From: Bacteroidales bacterium
GTDB taxonomy: Bacteria > Bacteroidota > Bacteroidia > Bacteroidales > VadinHA17
NCBI GenBank assembly: GCA_016715075.1
Contig: JADKBK010000009.1
Span: forward strand, 169,375 to 233,374
Direction: 5' to 3'
Length of the DNA stretch: 64,000 nt
Shown here: one piece after another, positions 36,771-45,037 of the stretch
Numbering within the stretch: the stretch's first letter is position 1
Layout: each line of letters starts with the position of its first letter
Translations under genes and position numbers: made by a program
Notes under the pieces: generated by a model
Told to the model about the DNA's origin: nothing
Databases searched by the model: none
The model's input: the letters and a program-made list of their open reading frames with translations, nothing else

Positions 36771-37502
36771 TTATACCATATTCCTCTCTTTTTTTATCTT
36801 CTCATAAGCCTCATTGACTTTCTTGAATTTATCGTCAGCGGTCTTATTGAATTCATCTCCAAGATGACTCACCTTATCGGGATGATATTTCATTGCCATT
36901 CGCCGGTAAGCTTTCTTCACCTCTTCATTTGTGGATGCAGGATCAATCTCCAGTATCTTATAGGAAGAGTCTGTTTCGGGAATGAACATATTTTTGATTG
37001 AGAGAAAATCATTTGAGGCAACACCAAGAGCTCCTGATATTTTTTCAAGAAGTTCGATCTCCTTTGGATGGATAGTAGTGTCGGCCAGGGATAGATTAAA
37101 CAGCAGATGCAATAACTGGAGTCGTGACGAATAGTCCATGTTTCTGCTTATCTGAATGCAGATATCCCTGACGGGAATATCCTGCCTGATTATATCCTTT
37201 AACATCAGGAGTGCCTCTTTCGCTGATTCCTGGCCGAACTGTCTTATAAAAAACTGTTTGACATAATCCAGTTCTGATTTTACAACTTTTCCATCAGCTT
37301 TCATCACAGCAGCAACTAGTACGAGCAGACTCATCCCAAAATCACCCTGTGTGGTACTTACCTTTCTGGATGTTGAATATGTGGTTGATTCTCCGGTTGT
37401 GCTGTCAATCATGGAGCCAACAAGAAATCCCAACAATCCTCCGATGGGTCCTCCCATTGCAAAGCCAAGACCACCGCCAAGCCATTTCCCAAACATTCCC
37501 AT
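36771..37502 (-). CDS. TerB-like/J-domain co-chaperone (DjlA-like)
   Basis: A 243-residue protein with a Gly-rich hydrophobic N-terminus (GGLGFAMGGPIGGLLGFLVG) that could form a hairpin membrane anchor. A TerB-like helical domain follows (LVLVAAVMKADGKVVKSELD), then a C-terminal J domain (YKILEIDPASTNEEVKKAYR with the HPD motif in KYHPDKVSHLG). This is the DjlA layout: a membrane-attached regulator of DnaK. It begins two bases after the coaE stop and is probably co-transcribed with it. Confidence 0.88.
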   Translation of the reverse strand: MGMFGKWLGGGLGFAMGGPIGGLLGFLVGSMIDSTTGESTTYSTSRKVSTTQGDFGMSLLVLVAAVMKADGKVVKSELDYVKQFFIRQFGQESAKEALLMLKDIIRQDIPVRDICIQISRNMDYSSRLQLLHLLFNLSLADTTIHPKEIELLEKISGALGVASNDFLSIKNMFIPETDSSYKILEIDPASTNEEVKKAYRRMAMKYHPDKVSHLGDEFNKTADDKFKKVNEAYEKIKKERNMV

Positions 37503-37504
37503 AA

Positions 37505-38113
37505 TCAGTTTACGTTTCCAATACTTTTTAAAATATCCTTATGAATCTCAAGAATAGCAGGTATAACCATATCGTTTTCCGAATTATAGATTACATAATC
37601 GGAAAGCTTAATTCTCTCCTCATCATTCATCTGGTTCTTCATCCTGTCCATTACCTGTTGTCTTGACAATTTGCTTCTTATTGTCAGCCTTGTCACTCTT
37701 TCTTCCTCTGGTGCCACTACTGTCGCGATCCTGTCTACCAGTTTTGATGCTCCGCTCTCAAAAAGTATTGCAGCTTCCATAATTACATATGGAGCAGACT
37801 GATTCTTTTCCCAGGTTGCAAAATGGTCAAAAACAACGGGATGAACCAAAGAATTTACCTTATGAAGCATGTCACTGTTATTAAAGATCAGTGCAGCAAG
37901 AGCCATTCTGTCAAGAAAACCGTTGCTATAAAGATCCTTTCCGGTAACGGAATTTATCTTCTTTATAATATCTTCATCACTATCCATTATGTCACGGGCT
38001 ATTCTGTCGGCTGAAAATACAGGTATCCCAAGTACATTGAAGACCTTGCAAACAGAAGTTTTACCACTGCCTATACCACCTGTAACCCCGAGTTTCAATC
38101 CCGGTCCTTTCAT
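37505..38113 (-). CDS. coaE: Dephospho-CoA kinase
   Basis: A 202-residue P-loop kinase for the last step of coenzyme A synthesis. Walker A is GVTGGIGSGKTSVCKVF. Further family motifs are GIPVFSADRIARDIM, the LVHPVVFDHF helix and APEEERVTRL. Full length. It is in the conserved Bacteroidota run nusB-DUF1573-yajC-ybbR-coaE and reads into the J-domain gene. Confidence 0.95.
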   Translation of the reverse strand: MKGPGLKLGVTGGIGSGKTSVCKVFNVLGIPVFSADRIARDIMDSDEDIIKKINSVTGKDLYSNGFLDRMALAALIFNNSDMLHKVNSLVHPVVFDHFATWEKNQSAPYVIMEAAILFESGASKLVDRIATVVAPEEERVTRLTIRSKLSRQQVMDRMKNQMNDEERIKLSDYVIYNSENDMVIPAILEIHKDILKSIGNVN

Positions 38114-38165
38114 AATTTAATTCCTGATTTCAGCATTGAAAAAGATTATCACAAAAATATGTCAA

Positions 38166-38651
38166 TTACCGTGAACCTTCAACTGATTTTGGATTCTCCT
38201 TATTCAATGAGAAAAAAAGAGTATCCGGTTTTATACTAATAATTTCACAGCCAGATCTTATCTGTACTGTCAGGCTTTTAACAAGCACTGATGTTACAAT
38301 GAAATAATCAGAAGCTTTACTTTCCGGAACCCTCCTGTAGCTGACTTTTGAAAGATCAATCAATACCGGAGGTTTCTTGCCGGATACTTTCAGCTTTAAT
38401 ACAGTATACCCAGGCCCCTTAAGCGAGAGACTAAGCTTTGCAGCTGTCTCTTCAGATATTTCTCTGGCTTTGGGTATATTAATGTACTTTACAGGATATT
38501 TGATGTCTGCCTCCGTCTCCTTGCCTAGGGAATTGATGTACCACAAACCGAATGAGAGAACAAGAAAGAAAGCAAAAACCACAACATCCCTGTTGATGGC
38601 ACTTACTTCTCTCTTTGTAAGTTCCTTCCGTTTCCCATCGCTTCCCTTCAC
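38166..38651 (-). CDS. YbbR-like domain protein, short form
   Basis: A 161-residue protein with a Lys/Arg-rich start, one transmembrane helix (VVVFAFFLVLSFGLWYINSL) and an extracytoplasmic part that resembles YbbR repeats (ADIKYPVKYINIPKAREIS, GPGYTVLKLKVSGKKPPVLI). Position between yajC and coaE is where Bacteroidota carry a YbbR protein, but those I know are about twice as long, so this copy is short. The region from its stop to coaE is only 52 bases, so no second half is hidden there. Confidence 0.7.
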   Translation of the reverse strand: MKGSDGKRKELTKREVSAINRDVVVFAFFLVLSFGLWYINSLGKETEADIKYPVKYINIPKAREISEETAAKLSLSLKGPGYTVLKLKVSGKKPPVLIDLSKVSYRRVPESKASDYFIVTSVLVKSLTVQIRSGCEIISIKPDTLFFSLNKENPKSVEGSR

Positions 38652-38678
38652 AAATTTATTCTGAAAAGAAATAAAAAT

Positions 38679-39002
38679 CTATTCTTCAGCTGACGGGTCC
38701 TTTATTAAAGCATTCTTGTCAACTTTCAGTCTGACATCACCACCTACATCCATGGTAACATAGTTGTCTTTAACTTCATAAATCCGACCATAGATCCCTC
38801 CGGTTGTAACTACTTTATCACCTTTTTTAAGAGAACTTCTGTAGTTGGTCATCTCCTTTTGCTTTTTCATCTGAGGCCTTATCATGAAGAAATAGAATAC
38901 AACAAATACAAGGATAAGGGGAAGGAAAGTCAGTAAAGGATTACTCTGTCCGGCAGCTCCAGCAGGTTGTCCCATTAAAAACACATAAGCTAAATTGGTC
39001 AT
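38679..39002 (-). CDS. yajC: Preprotein translocase accessory protein YajC
   Basis: A 107-residue inner-membrane protein with one helix (LLTFLPLILVFVVFYFFMI) followed by the diagnostic RPQMKKQKEMTNYRSSLKKG and GDKVVTTGGIYGRIYEV. It associates with SecDF and the Sec translocon. It lies 27 bases upstream of the ybbR-like gene. Confidence 0.95.
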   Translation of the reverse strand: MTNLAYVFLMGQPAGAAGQSNPLLTFLPLILVFVVFYFFMIRPQMKKQKEMTNYRSSLKKGDKVVTTGGIYGRIYEVKDNYVTMDVGGDVRLKVDKNALIKDPSAEE

Positions 39003-39080
39003 TTTTTTGAAATATTAAGTATTAATTGATTAATGAATTATTCATATCGGTTGCTGTGTCACTGTCTGTTTTTCTGATCT

Positions 39081-39192
39081 CTGGGTCCTGGTTACTGGGT
39101 GCTGGGTACTGGTTACTGGGTGCTGGGTACTGGGTACTGGGTACTGATTAGTGATTACTGTTTACTGATTACTGTTTACTGATTACTGTTTA
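39081..39192. repeat. Heptanucleotide tandem array, consensus CTGGGTA/CTGATTA
   Basis: Sixteen in-register 7-base units. The first nine are CTGGGTA with variants CTGGTTA and CTGGGTG; the last seven drift to CTGATTA and CTGTTTA alternating. It overlaps the last codons and stop of the DUF1573 gene, so that stop lies inside the array. Confidence 0.92.
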
Positions 39193-39620
39193 TCCTTAAC
39201 TACTTCAGCTGTTATCTTAAGAATCACAACGGGTGGCTGTGCATTTGATTTCACTGTTATTGTTTTAGTCTGCATTCCGTTTCTTCCGGATGTATTGAAA
39301 ACCACTTCCAGTGTTCCGCTGCCTCCCGGGGGTATAGGTTTTGAATCATACTCAGGCACTGTACATCCGCAGCTTGTAGTGGCAGAGGCGATTACAAGAT
39401 TTGCGGTGCCCTGGTTTTCAAATTTAAATACATAACCTACTTTCTCACCCTCAGCGACTTTCCCGAATGCATGCTCATACTCATTAAAAACTATCTTAAC
39501 GGTGCCGGTATCAGAGGCTTGAATACCTGAGGCGCTTTTTTTGTCAGCATTGCCGCATTGCGACAACAACAACGTTATCATCACAAGGCTTGTCAGAATT
39601 ATCCTGTTCATTAAGTTCAT
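39183..39620 (-). CDS. DUF1573 lipoprotein
   Basis: A ~145-residue DUF1573 protein. The signal and lipobox are visible (SLVMITLLLSQCGNADK, Cys at the acylation site) and the domain motifs are FNEYEHAFGKVAEGEKVGY, ATTSCGCTVPEY and GSGTLEVVFNTSG, an Ig-like fold. I chose the ATG at 39620 because it lies 13 bases after the nusB stop and puts the signal peptide at the N-terminus; an upstream ATG at 39656 would overlap nusB. The stop codon is inside a heptamer array. Function unknown beyond envelope location. Confidence 0.85.
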   Translation of the reverse strand: MNLMNRIILTSLVMITLLLSQCGNADKKSASGIQASDTGTVKIVFNEYEHAFGKVAEGEKVGYVFKFENQGTANLVIASATTSCGCTVPEYDSKPIPPGGSGTLEVVFNTSGRNGMQTKTITVKSNAQPPVVILKITAEVVKDKQ

Positions 39621-39633
39621 AAAATAGATATTT

Positions 39634-40596
39634 TTAATCGGGGGATATATTTTCACCGACCAGTCCTCTTCCGGTTTTATTCAAAAGCCCCTTCTGGCGT
39701 ATCTCCCTGACTATATTATCAAGAATACCATTTACAAAGGTACTGCTTTTTGAAGTACAATAGAATTTTGCAATCTCAATATACTCATTCAGGGTTACCT
39801 TAACAGGGATCTCAGGGAATTCAAGGATCTCGGTAATAGCCAGTTGCATCACCAGTATATCCATCAGGGCAATGCGGTCCACTTCCCAGTTTGTTGTGTT
39901 CTTATCAATTAGTTCGGAACATTTCTCTGAATGCATTATTGCCTTTCTGAAAAGAATCTTTACGAACTCCTCATCCTCCTCATTTTTAAACAGTGGCATC
40001 AGCGATACGTTTTCACCCGAATCTGTTTTGAACTTCTTCAGGGTTTTTTCAATCATGCTGCCTATGTACTCAAGGTCATCATTCCAGTATATACTCTGTT
40101 CTTCGAGATTTGACTGGAGGTCTTCTGAATTCAGGAAGAGATCGGTTATCAGGTTAATGATAAACTTCCTGTCTGATGAATAATTATGGATTTCAGTAGT
40201 CATATATTCCTCATACACTTCCCAGGCAATCATCCTGTTATAAAGTGCTCTCGGAATATGCGGGTGATTTGCCCAGGACAATTTCTTTGTGGATATAAAA
40301 CTTTTAAACTGGATATTTTCCCGGAGCTGGGCTATTAACAGGTTATCAACGAATCTGCGCTGGGGCTTGAGATCTTCAGGGGTAGGCATTCGCTTTTGGA
40401 GGGCAAAATCGATCTTTTCACTGGCAATATCCGCTATATCAAGCACGAGCAGCAGCAGGTAGTGATAGAGGTCATAGCTCTTGCCAATGCTGAACATTAA
40501 TTCTTTCTCAGCCTGGGCTAAAGTTACATCCTCTCTTCGGTTAAAAGCATAAATCGCCATTAAGGCTTTTATACGTAGTAATCTTCTGCTTATCAT
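39634..40596 (-). CDS. nusB: Transcription antitermination factor NusB, long Bacteroidota form
   Basis: A 320-residue protein. The C-terminal ~130 residues are the NusB RNA-binding fold (EVDRIALMDILVMQLAITEI, VKVTLNEYIEIAKFYCTSKS, STFVNGILDNIV). The N-terminal half (RRLLRIKALMAIYAFNR and a long helical part) is the extension seen in Bacteroidota. It works in antitermination complexes on rRNA operons. It leads the conserved series continuing with DUF1573 and yajC. Confidence 0.92.
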   Translation of the reverse strand: MISRRLLRIKALMAIYAFNRREDVTLAQAEKELMFSIGKSYDLYHYLLLLVLDIADIASEKIDFALQKRMPTPEDLKPQRRFVDNLLIAQLRENIQFKSFISTKKLSWANHPHIPRALYNRMIAWEVYEEYMTTEIHNYSSDRKFIINLITDLFLNSEDLQSNLEEQSIYWNDDLEYIGSMIEKTLKKFKTDSGENVSLMPLFKNEEDEEFVKILFRKAIMHSEKCSELIDKNTTNWEVDRIALMDILVMQLAITEILEFPEIPVKVTLNEYIEIAKFYCTSKSSTFVNGILDNIVREIRQKGLLNKTGRGLVGENISPD

Positions 40597-40790
40597 TAAT
40601 AAAGGAACATCGATTTTTCCGCTGCAAAATTACTCTTTTTCCATTATTGTCAAAGAAACTTTCCAAAAATAAGCTAAACGCATAAAAATGCAGGCTATGA
40701 TATTTTTATTTAAAACACAATATTTTACCCGATTACAAGCTAAATATATCATGCAGATAACACGCAGAATACACAAAAAGTTCACTCTGT

Positions 40791-40820
40791 TTTGATTTGA
40801 TAAAATAATTGTTACATTTG
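40791..40820 (+). promoter_or_regulatory. Bacteroidota promoter of the PUR-like gene
   Basis: TTTG at 40791-40794, 18-base spacer, TACATTTG at 40813-40820. Both elements match the Bacteroidota sigma-A consensus, and the start codon is at 40860, giving a leader of about 33 bases. Confidence 0.7.
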
Positions 40821-40859
40821 ACAATACAAAACAAAACCCTAACACTAACTGACTTGGAA

Positions 40860-41261
40860 ATGGAAGAAGAAGCTGGTACTAAAGAAGTCATAAACGGGCA
40901 TGATGATAAAAACACGAAGGAAGAAATTTTCACGAGGGTGGTGCGTGCCGGAAAAAGAACCTATTTTTTTGATGTAAAGGCTACACGAAAAGATGATTAT
41001 TATCTGACGATCACCGAAAGCAAAAAACGTTTAGGCAAAGAGGGAAAGGTTTTTTATGAAAAGCATAAGATCTTTCTGTACAAGGAAGATTTTGATAAAT
41101 TTACTGAAGGGCTGAAAGATGCAGTTTCCTATATTGATAACAACAGGGAAGAATTTGAAGCTCCAATCCTGACTTCAGAAGTTGAAAGCAGGGAACAGAA
41201 AAGTTCACTGGTTACTGCTGAATTTACGGACGTTGAGTTTGAAGACCTTGGTAAGCACTAG
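40860..41261 (+). CDS. PUR-like DNA/RNA-binding protein (DUF3276)
   Basis: A 133-residue acidic protein. The core (FTRVVRAGKRTYFFDVKATR, DDYYLTITESKKR, KIFLYKEDFDKFTEGLKDAV) is the DUF3276/PUR-alpha-like domain that binds single-stranded DNA or RNA in Bacteroidota and spirochaetes. The first residues (MEEEAGTKEVINGHDD) and the last 30 are acidic and probably disordered. I chose the ATG at 40860 because the frame upstream overlaps the promoter elements. Stop codon is TAG. Confidence 0.88.
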   Translation: MEEEAGTKEVINGHDDKNTKEEIFTRVVRAGKRTYFFDVKATRKDDYYLTITESKKRLGKEGKVFYEKHKIFLYKEDFDKFTEGLKDAVSYIDNNREEFEAPILTSEVESREQKSSLVTAEFTDVEFEDLGKH

Positions 41262-41301
41262 CAGGTCTTTCCCGGATACATTTTTCGCAGGATATTTCTA
41301 A

Positions 41302-41781
41302 ATGTCAGACTACATACTTCTTATATCAGGAATTATTCTCATGATCCTGGGAATAATCGGCTGTTTGGTGCCGGTCCTGCCGGGACCACCGTTAAGTTTC
41401 CTCGGATTACTCCTTCTTCATTTTTCACGTTTTGGTGATTATTCACAGTCAACCCTTATCACGCTGGGAGTAATAGCTGTTGTAGTTTCAATTCTTGACT
41501 TTATTGTTCCGGTATGGGGAACCAAACGGTTTGGAGGTTCAAAATACGGAACAAGGGGCGCAACTGTAGGACTTATTATCGGGTTGTTTCTTGGTCCGAT
41601 GGGGATAATCATAGGACCGCTTATTGGCGCTTTTGTTGGCGAGATGATCTTCAAGGATGATATAAATTATGCAGTCAGAGCTGGCTTCGGCAGTCTACTC
41701 GGATTTCTGACAGGTATAGGATTGAAACTGGCAGCATCCTTCATTATGACTTTCTACTTTGTGAAGGAGTGGATTGCCTGA
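41302..41781 (+). CDS. DUF456 family membrane protein
   Basis: A 159-residue integral membrane protein of the DUF456 family with about four helices and Gly-rich repeats (LLISGIILMILGIIGCLVPV, TRGATVGLIIGLFLGPMG, IIIGPLIGAFVGEMIF). Function unknown. It follows the PUR-like gene by 40 bases on the same strand. Confidence 0.87.
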   Translation: MSDYILLISGIILMILGIIGCLVPVLPGPPLSFLGLLLLHFSRFGDYSQSTLITLGVIAVVVSILDFIVPVWGTKRFGGSKYGTRGATVGLIIGLFLGPMGIIIGPLIGAFVGEMIFKDDINYAVRAGFGSLLGFLTGIGLKLAASFIMTFYFVKEWIA

Positions 41782-41830
41782 ACCTTACCCGCTGGGATAA
41801 GGTGAGTAAAATCTTTTAATCAGCTGCTTA

Positions 41831-41866
41831 GCCCCTCTCCCCCGGGAGAAGGGTTGGGGGTGAGGC
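41831..41866. repeat. G-rich palindromic intergenic element (copy 1)
   Basis: GCCCCTCTCCCCCGGGAGAA, then GGGTTGGGGGTGAG. A C-rich arm pairs with GGGAGAAGGG, and a run of G tracts follows. Similar sequences lie at 52423-52512 and, inverted, at 62804-62842. Located between convergent DUF456 and argF. Confidence 0.8.
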
Positions 41867-41896
41867 TATAGATAATCAAGAAGAGTGGAGCAGTTT

Positions 41897-42898
41897 TCAG
41901 TCCCCCAAAGTAGCTACCATAATAGCCTTTATCGAATGCAGCCTGTTCTCCGCTTCGTCGAAGACTATAGAATATTCTGATTCAAATACATCTTCGGTCA
42001 CTTCCATCCCGTCGAGTCCGAATTTCTGATATATCTCCTCTCCCACTTTTGTTTCGCGATTATGGAAAGCGGGCAGACAATGTAAAAATTTTACTTTCGG
42101 ATTGCCGCATTTACTGATTACATCCATGTTTATCTGGTAGGGTCTCAGAAGCCTTATACGCTCATCCCAAACAGAATCAGGCTCACCCATCGACACCCAT
42201 ACATCCGTATACAGGAAATCGACACCTTTTACGGCCTCTTCAACGGATTCTGTAATAGTTATTCTTGCACCGGTACTTTTGGCTATCTCACGGCAGGTTT
42301 CAACAAGTGTTTCTGACGGCTGACAGGCTTTAGGAGCTGCAGCCCTGAAATCCATTCCCATTTTTGAAGCGCCAACCATAAGTGAATTACCCATATTATT
42401 ACGGGCATCCCCCAGATAACAGAACGATATTTTGTTAAGTGGCTTATCCGAATGTTCAAGCATTGTCATAAAATCAGCGAGAATCTGTGTCGGGTGGAAC
42501 TCATTAGTGAGGCCATTCCATACAGGAACTCCTGCATATTTCCCCAGTTCTTCAACTATATCCTGTCCATAGCCACGGTATTCAATTCCATCATACATCC
42601 TGCCCAGAACTCTTGCAGTATCCTTCATTGATTCTTTTTGTCCGATCTGTGATCCGCTCGGGCCAAGGTATGAAACGTGAGCTCCCTGATCAAGCGCCGC
42701 CACTTCAAATGCACACCTTGTCCTCGTTGATGCTTTTTCAAATATCAATGCAATATTTTTACCTTTCAGCCGCTGCTGTTCTGTACCTGTGTACTTTGCT
42801 TTCTTAAGGTCGGAGGCAAGATCCAGAAGAAATTTTATCTCTTCGGGCTTGAAATCAAGTAGTTTCAGGAAATTCCTGTTGCGAAGATTGTATGGCAT
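41897..42898 (-). CDS. argF: Ornithine carbamoyltransferase
   Basis: A 333-residue transcarbamylase. The carbamoyl-phosphate motif is ASTRTRCAFEVAA, ornithine-loop residues are in WVSMGEPDSVW, and the active-site loop is HCLPAFHNRE. The SMG loop argues for true ornithine carbamoyltransferase rather than the acetyl- or succinyl-ornithine enzymes of some Bacteroidota. It lies downstream of carbamate kinase on the same strand, which favours the catabolic direction (citrulline plus phosphate to ornithine and carbamoyl phosphate), although sequence alone does not settle direction. Confidence 0.93.
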   Translation of the reverse strand: MPYNLRNRNFLKLLDFKPEEIKFLLDLASDLKKAKYTGTEQQRLKGKNIALIFEKASTRTRCAFEVAALDQGAHVSYLGPSGSQIGQKESMKDTARVLGRMYDGIEYRGYGQDIVEELGKYAGVPVWNGLTNEFHPTQILADFMTMLEHSDKPLNKISFCYLGDARNNMGNSLMVGASKMGMDFRAAAPKACQPSETLVETCREIAKSTGARITITESVEEAVKGVDFLYTDVWVSMGEPDSVWDERIRLLRPYQINMDVISKCGNPKVKFLHCLPAFHNRETKVGEEIYQKFGLDGMEVTEDVFESEYSIVFDEAENRLHSIKAIMVATLGD

Positions 42899-42985
42899 GG
42901 TATTGAGTTTTTAAAATACGATTGCAAAGGTAATAATTATTGGTTAAAAAATAATCAGGTCTATAGCTCCGGTCGTGCAGCTAAT

Positions 42986-43034
42986 AACCAAGAACCCAGA
43001 ACCCAGAACCAAGAACCAAGAACCTCGAACCCGG
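42986..43034. repeat. Heptanucleotide tandem array, consensus AACCAAG/AACCCAG
   Basis: Seven 7-base units (AACCAAG, AACCCAG twice, AACCAAG twice, AACCTCG, AACCCGG) ending three bases before the arcC stop codon position. Same period as the arrays at 21324, 39081 and 62689. Confidence 0.9.
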
Positions 43035-43037
43035 CAC

Positions 43038-44006
43038 CTACCTCCTGTCATCCTCATACTCCATTGTTATCTTCGAACCATACTTCTTATCAGCAAGCTT
43101 GAAAGCTTCTGTGATAACGCTCATTTTCCCGCCATTTTTTATAAAGTTCAGGCAGGCCTCTATCTTTGGGGCCATGCTTCCCTTCGAAAACTGGCCTTCA
43201 TTGAGATATTTAAGTGTATCTGAATAGTTCAGGAACTCCTTAATCTCCTGATCAGGCTTATTAAAATTTATATAGATATAGGGAACATCCGTAAGGATAT
43301 AGAACTCATCAGCGCCAATCCTGGTTGCCAGAAGAGAAGATGCAAGATCTTTATCTATTACTGCTTCGGCAGGTCTGACATCATTTTTATTATCGATATA
43401 TACAGGAACGCCGCCTCCGCCAGCAGCAATAACAATATTACCCTTCATTGCCAGGTCACGGATAATTGAAACATTCATGACATCAGAAGGTGCAGGAGAC
43501 GGAACAACTCTCCTGTATCCGCCGGCTGTTTTTACCTCTTCCCTGAAAAGCCATCCTTTATCAGCGGCAAGCTGATCAGCCTGTTGTTCAGAGTATATTT
43601 TTCCAACTCGCTTTTGTGGATCAGTAAACGCCTGATCATTAATATCTACCAGAACCTGGGTTACCAGGCACACTACGTTCTTTTCAATTTTGTGTTTATT
43701 CAGCACATTTCTGAAGATCCTTTCGATCATATAACCAATACCTCCCTGGGAATCTGCAACACAGATATCAATAGGCATCTGGGCAATACCGTATAACTGT
43801 TCACCTGCATCGTTCCTCATCAGGATGTTTCCTACCTGGGGCCCGTTACCATGGGTAATAACCAGGTCATATCCCTCATTAATTAAAAAAACAAGATTTT
43901 CAAGGGTCAGAGCAGTATTCTCCTCCTGCTCATCGATAGTCCCTAGCTGATCTCCTCTTAAGAGAGCATTTCCTCCAAGTGCAACAACAGCAAGCTTCCT
44001 GTTCAT
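43038..44006 (-). CDS. arcC: Carbamate kinase
   Basis: A 322-residue amino-acid-kinase-fold enzyme that makes ATP from carbamoyl phosphate. Motifs include VVALGGNALLRGDQ, ITHGNGPQVGNILMR, VVPSPAPSDVMN, AAGGGGVPVYI and ASLLATRIGADEFYILTDVP. The pairing with argF is that of the last two steps of the arginine deiminase or citrulline pathway; no arginine or agmatine deiminase gene lies in the window. Separated from argF by 139 bases that hold a heptamer array. Confidence 0.95.
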   Translation of the reverse strand: MNRKLAVVALGGNALLRGDQLGTIDEQEENTALTLENLVFLINEGYDLVITHGNGPQVGNILMRNDAGEQLYGIAQMPIDICVADSQGGIGYMIERIFRNVLNKHKIEKNVVCLVTQVLVDINDQAFTDPQKRVGKIYSEQQADQLAADKGWLFREEVKTAGGYRRVVPSPAPSDVMNVSIIRDLAMKGNIVIAAGGGGVPVYIDNKNDVRPAEAVIDKDLASSLLATRIGADEFYILTDVPYIYINFNKPDQEIKEFLNYSDTLKYLNEGQFSKGSMAPKIEACLNFIKNGGKMSVITEAFKLADKKYGSKITMEYEDDRR

Positions 44007-44177
44007 AATATTTCAGAATAATCAAGTAACCAGTCTGGTAATAACAGTAACTGTATGTTCGCAAAGCTATCAAATCATGACTAATTCCAATTGATCAATT
44101 AATTGAAAAGGGGCACCGGCAGATATGTTAAATAACATCATTCTCATGGAGAATGTCATAATTATAAATGTGACTTA

Positions 44178-44205
44178 TTGAATTTAAAAAAAAACGCTAC
44201 ATTTA
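44178..44205 (+). promoter_or_regulatory. Possible promoter of the 228-residue lipoprotein gene
   Basis: TTG at 44178-44180, 17-base spacer, TACATTTA at 44198-44205; one mismatch to TAnnTTTG. It lies 25 bases before the start codon. Confidence 0.35.
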
Positions 44206-44230
44206 CATAATTCAAAATAAAGCCAGTTAA

Positions 44231-44917
44231 GTGAGATTTAGCTATGTTTTGCTCATTGCACTCATTTTTGCAGTGATTTGTAATTCCTGTTTGAAAAAGG
44301 GTGGCAAATATATAGACGAGGGAGAGATCCATTATAACATTGACTATTCAAGTACTGTCGGAAACTTACCCAGAGAGGTACTTCCTAAAAACCTTGTTGT
44401 GTCATTCAAAGATGACAAGATCCTTTTCGAGATGATTTCCCCCATTGGTAATTCTGGGATTATAAACCTCTCCAATCCGAAGGAAGCTATCTATGATACC
44501 TACTTCAGCATACTTACACTCAGGTATTATTATGCTGCAAAACAGGGCGAGGTGTATCCCGGATTTGAGGCTATGGAGGGAATGGAGCTGCACAAAACAG
44601 ACAAAACATCAGTAATATGCGGCTTTAACTGCAAAAACGCGGAGGTAACTTTCCCTTCCGACAGGGCAAAGATTTATGACATCTGGTATACAGACGAGAT
44701 AAATGTAAAAAATCCGAATGCAAGTTCACCATTCTACGAAGTTGACGGGGTAATGATGGGCTTTTTCTTTCTCTTAGGTCATACGGAACTTCGCTTCACG
44801 GCAGAGACAGTCTATAAAAAGGGTATTCCCGATCAAACCTTTGCCCGACGTGAGAAATTTAAGCGGGTATCCAGGGAAGAACTGATAAAGATTATCAATA
44901 AAATGCTGGCATTTTAG
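44231..44917 (+). CDS. Predicted lipoprotein of unknown function
   Basis: A 228-residue protein with a lipoprotein signal (LLIALIFAVICNSCLKKGG, Cys20) and a beta-rich body (GEIHYNIDYSSTVGN, FKDDKILFEMISPIGN, CGFNCKNAEVTF). It resembles DUF4412-type envelope proteins in its layout, but I do not recognise a certain family. It is monocistronic, ahead of ftsK. Two cysteines in CGFNC could form a disulphide or bind metal. Confidence 0.75.
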   Translation: MRFSYVLLIALIFAVICNSCLKKGGKYIDEGEIHYNIDYSSTVGNLPREVLPKNLVVSFKDDKILFEMISPIGNSGIINLSNPKEAIYDTYFSILTLRYYYAAKQGEVYPGFEAMEGMELHKTDKTSVICGFNCKNAEVTFPSDRAKIYDIWYTDEINVKNPNASSPFYEVDGVMMGFFFLLGHTELRFTAETVYKKGIPDQTFARREKFKRVSREELIKIINKMLAF

Positions 44918-44978
44918 TTCTGATTATTTTCATAAGCACCGGGCACCTGCAGCGAAAATCAAAAACATTAGTCTCTCT

Positions 44979-45008
44979 TTTGTGTAAGGTTCAAAATTAT
45001 TACCTTTG
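44979..45008 (+). promoter_or_regulatory. Bacteroidota promoter of ftsK
   Basis: TTTG at 44979-44982, 18-base spacer, TACCTTTG at 45001-45008, then the start codon at 45038. Same layout and spacer as the promoter at 40791-40820. Confidence 0.7.
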
Positions 45009-45037
45009 GACTGCCAAATGAAAAATATGAAACAGTA

